Part shown: one piece after another, positions 62,898 through 64,000 of the stretch
Layout of the letters: each line of letters starts with the position of its first letter
How positions within the stretch are numbered: position 1 is the first letter of the stretch
Source: Dryomyza anilis
Taxonomy: Eukaryota > Arthropoda > Insecta > Diptera > Dryomyzidae
Reading direction: 5' to 3'
Assembly (NCBI GenBank): GCA_951804985.1
Contig: OX638132.1
Location: 92,198,696 to 92,262,695, forward strand
DNA length: 64,000 nt
Position numbers and translations under genes: made by a program
Notes under the pieces: model-generated
What the model was told of the DNA's origin: nothing
The model's database searches: none
The model's input: the letters and a program-made list of their open reading frames with translations, nothing else

Positions 62898-64000
62898 GCA
62901 AGTATACATCATAACTCTTTGCACGTCCACAACCAAATATTATTTTTAATTAAATATTTCACCATCGTTTTTGTGATACTATTTAAATTGTTCCGCTCCT
63001 TTGTTTTTTCTTAGTAATAATTTATGTTTCTTTACTTTTGCATGAACAACTTCCTTTTGGGCGCACTATTAACGAGGCCATTGGAAACGAGCATCATTGC
63101 CTCACATTACACATTAAAGAATTTTATAATTTATCAATTTTCCAAGCCATTACATTTGCTTTTACTAAATGTTAGTTTGGTTCACGTCCTCCTGAACTTG
63201 TGTAAGTTTTGTAAGTAGGGTTGAGGAAAAAAGAAAAACATCTAAATTGTTGGCTCTTTCTGTGCGCATTTATGTGTTTTCATTCAATTATTACTGAGTC
63301 TATCGTAAGATTAAAAATGCTATCATAACTCTGCGTACTACGACATCCTTTTTTCGATGCTTAAAGTCAAAGGTTCAAAGTTTACACAAGCGACTAAAGC
63401 AGTATCGCCAAACTGTCACATGTTAAAAAGTATTTTATGCCCTACCTTAATTTGTTCTAGTCACTTAGTGCAACAGTAGTTTTATTTAAAATATAATCAT
63501 AACATATACAGAATTTATATTAATTATACAAGATTGTTTTTGGTATAAGATCTATTAATAGGTTATGGTGCATATATCAAAGTAGATCATAATTCAAACA
63601 TTCCTTTTAACCCTTTACCTTTCGAATTTGGGTATCGAGATATGCGTGGATAATTTCTCCGACCACTTTCTCCAGATATTTTTTTTTATTTTGGGAATAT
63701 CTACTAAGATCCACATCACTCAGAAAGATTTTATCCATTGTACTATAAAATGTATTCCCTACGTTTTTGTGGTTAATAACGAGCGCCCATGCACAAGCCG
63801 AGATTCGAACCTGAGACCTTTTGAATGCAAGTACAGCGCGACCTTTTGAATGCAAGTACAGTAGAACCAACCCAGTTTGACATTCGATTCGATATCGCTA
63901 CGAGATTATCTCGAGATGTGGAGGAATTCATTCGTTCTCTATTACGATTTCCTATCTGTATTAAACTACAATTCATTCTAAGATGCAAGCAAATATCATA
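62898..64000 (+). other. Start of next dynein intron
   Basis: No further dynein exon was recognised. Contains a tRNA-like SINE head (63775-63870). Otherwise AT-rich with nothing recognised. Confidence 0.65.
63775..63870 (-). mobile_element. tRNA-like SINE or tRNA relic with 25-bp duplication
   Basis: Minus strand carries ggttcgaatct, a B-box match (63801-63811). The segment gaccttttgaatgcaagtac occurs twice, at 63815 and 63840, spoiling any tRNA fold. It differs from the other SINE family in this window. Confidence 0.5.

Overview
The window is eukaryotic, very AT-rich, and looks like a fly genome (Diptera; a tephritid or other brachyceran is a guess). One protein-coding gene fills it: an axonemal dynein heavy chain on the + strand. 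I could chain 39 exons between 2847 and 62897 with consistent splice phases. They give about 9031 coding bases, roughly 3010 residues. Both ends of the gene lie outside the window. Motifs and overall similarity point to the inner-arm DNAH10 class, called Dhc98D in Drosophila. That family assignment rests on recalled sequence similarity and was not searched.

Layout of the gene: stem (tail) exons at 2.8-12 kb; linker (DHC_N2) exons at 16.5-29.2 kb; AAA1 with its P-loop at 30.5-36 kb; AAA2 at 39.5-48.5 kb; AAA3 at 48.6-54.5 kb; AAA4 at 57.8-59.5 kb; stalk with microtubule-binding tip at 59.6-60.4 kb; AAA5 and the start of AAA6 at 60.5-62.9 kb. The rest of AAA6 and the C-terminal domain must lie downstream, and the N-terminal tail upstream.

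Intron sizes are very uneven. From 58.2 to 61.9 kb the exons are separated by 55-69-bp introns. In the stem, linker and AAA1-AAA3 parts, introns reach 2-5 kb and hold layers of mobile DNA. Recognisable there are: non-autonomous Helitrons (TC...hairpin...CTAG) with internal 15-bp minisatellites; a tRNA-derived SINE family; a two-ended ACACAG...CTGTGT MITE family with A/T cores; a Tc1/mariner-like TA-flanked MITE; a hAT-like element with an 8-bp target duplication; several smaller inverted-repeat MITEs; a solo LTR with a 4-bp target duplication; a dead LINE reverse-transcriptase fragment; a 1.9-kb array of a 19-bp minisatellite; and microsatellites. Several insertions are nested, so relative ages can be read.

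I found no second protein gene, no functional RNA gene, no CRISPR array and no prokaryotic features. No new biochemical system is evident. The most notable observations are the nested Helitron and LTR insertions, the giant minisatellite intron, an Asp-to-Ala change in the AAA4 Walker B region, and a GC-AG intron.
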